Source: Paludibacter sp.
Lineage (GTDB): Bacteria; Bacteroidota; Bacteroidia; Bacteroidales; Paludibacteraceae
NCBI GenBank assembly: GCA_028705705.1
Contig: JAQWCZ010000152.1
Location: 1 to 5,501 of the forward strand
Length of the DNA stretch: 5,501 bases
Direction: 5' to 3'
Shown: piece by piece, positions 5,113 to 5,501 of the stretch
Position numbering within the stretch: the stretch's first letter is position 1
Layout: each line of letters begins with the position of its first letter
Translations under genes and position numbers: made by a program
Notes under the pieces: model-generated
What the model saw: only the letters and a program-made list of their open reading frames with translations
Database searches by the model: none
Told to the model about the DNA's origin: nothing

Positions 5113-5501
5113 AGAAAGTCCTGATTATTACATATTACTGGATTCCAAGTGGAGGTGCAGGAGTGCAACGCTGGGTCAAGTTTGCAAAATATTTGCGTGA
5201 ATATGCTTGCGAACCGATTATTTATGCTCCTGAAAATCCGGAATATCCTTCAAGAGACGACTCGTTCGAAAAGGATATTCCAATGGATATGCAAATTATC
5301 AAAAAACCGTTTTGGGAACCGTATAACCTTTATCGTAAAATTTTTAATAAAAGAGGAGAGGTCATCCCTGCAGGCTTTATCACAGAAAATAAAAAAGCAG
5401 GATGGAAAGAAAAATTATCTATTTGGATTCGTGGAAATTTTTTCATCCCTGATCCACGCAAATATTGGATAAAACCATCCGTGAAATTTTTAAAACATTT
5501 T
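5109..5501 (+). CDS. Glycosyltransferase (family 4-like, GT-B), 5' part
   Basis: This is an open frame of 131 codons running off the right edge without a stop, so only the N-terminal domain is visible. MKKVLIITYYWIPSGGAGVQRW (written as two blocks: MKKVLIITYYW at 1-11, PSGGAGVQRW at 13-22) is the first strand and glycine-rich loop of GT-B family 4-type transferases. RWVKFAKYLREY (21-32), YAPENPEYP (39-47) and SIWIRGNFFIPDPRKYW (104-120) match a Bacteroidota subgroup I know from polysaccharide loci. Donor and acceptor are unknown, and the donor-binding C-terminal domain lies outside the window. The ATG overlaps the methyltransferase stop in ATGA, so the two are probably translationally coupled. 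A different open frame over the same DNA (5149-5472) is only a shadow. Confidence 0.85.
   Translation, partial: MKKVLIITYYWIPSGGAGVQRWVKFAKYLREYACEPIIYAPENPEYPSRDDSFEKDIPMDMQIIKKPFWEPYNLYRKIFNKRGEVIPAGFITENKKAGWKEKLSIWIRGNFFIPDPRKYWIKPSVKFLKHF

Noticed and set aside
5149..5472. 107-aa + strand open frame
   Set aside because: It lies in a different frame over the convincing glycosyltransferase sequence starting at 5109.

Overview
The window looks like a chromosomal segment of a Bacteroidota (Bacteroidetes) bacterium. The evidence is a Bacteroidota-type glutamyl-tRNA synthetase (the [19 protein letters not shown] stretch, no zinc cysteines), several candidate promoters of the phylum's TAnnTTTG type, starts without a clear Shine-Dalgarno, and a methyltransferase/glycosyltransferase pair of a kind common in that phylum's surface-polysaccharide loci. 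All supportable genes are on the + strand.

Positions 1-474 contain no recognisable gene. They hold imperfect repeats, a 10-11 bp hairpin, a strong intrinsic terminator (260-290), a TATATTTG promoter match, and a leader almost without cytosine: 51 G against 5 C in 301-470, with a 76-base run lacking C. The leader leads into an orphan 190-aa protein (475-1047) with a predicted winged-helix-like N-terminus and one membrane segment. Short inverted repeats flank this gene, and its stop codon lies in a perfect 18-bp hairpin (1041-1080). This unit resembles an acquired gene cassette, though no canonical integron attC site could be shown.

A promoter overlapping an operator-like inverted repeat (1129-1161) precedes a DUF6088 / AbiEi-like antitoxin (1204-1599). 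It is cut off at 131 aa, and no AbiEii-type nucleotidyltransferase toxin is present. An IS5-family insertion sequence of about 1.0 kb (about 1583-2596) follows. Its DDE transposase is split into two frames at a run of eight A's. The element ends about 20 bp before gltX, so it probably displaced the original upstream region of that essential gene.

Intact gltX (2616-4133) is followed by a 205-bp spacer. Near each end this spacer carries copies of a GTCTAAC/GTTAGAC repeat family in opposite orientation. A class I SAM-dependent methyltransferase (4339-5112) then overlaps by ATGA the start of a GT-B/family-4-like glycosyltransferase (5109 to the window edge). These two are probably the first genes of a translationally coupled polysaccharide or glycoconjugate operon.

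Overall this is a conserved housekeeping gene (gltX) with an accessory, AT-rich, eroded region on its left and a surface-glycan operon on its right. The best candidates for something undescribed are the C-free leader with its wHTH-membrane protein and terminal hairpin, and the GTCTAAC repeat family.
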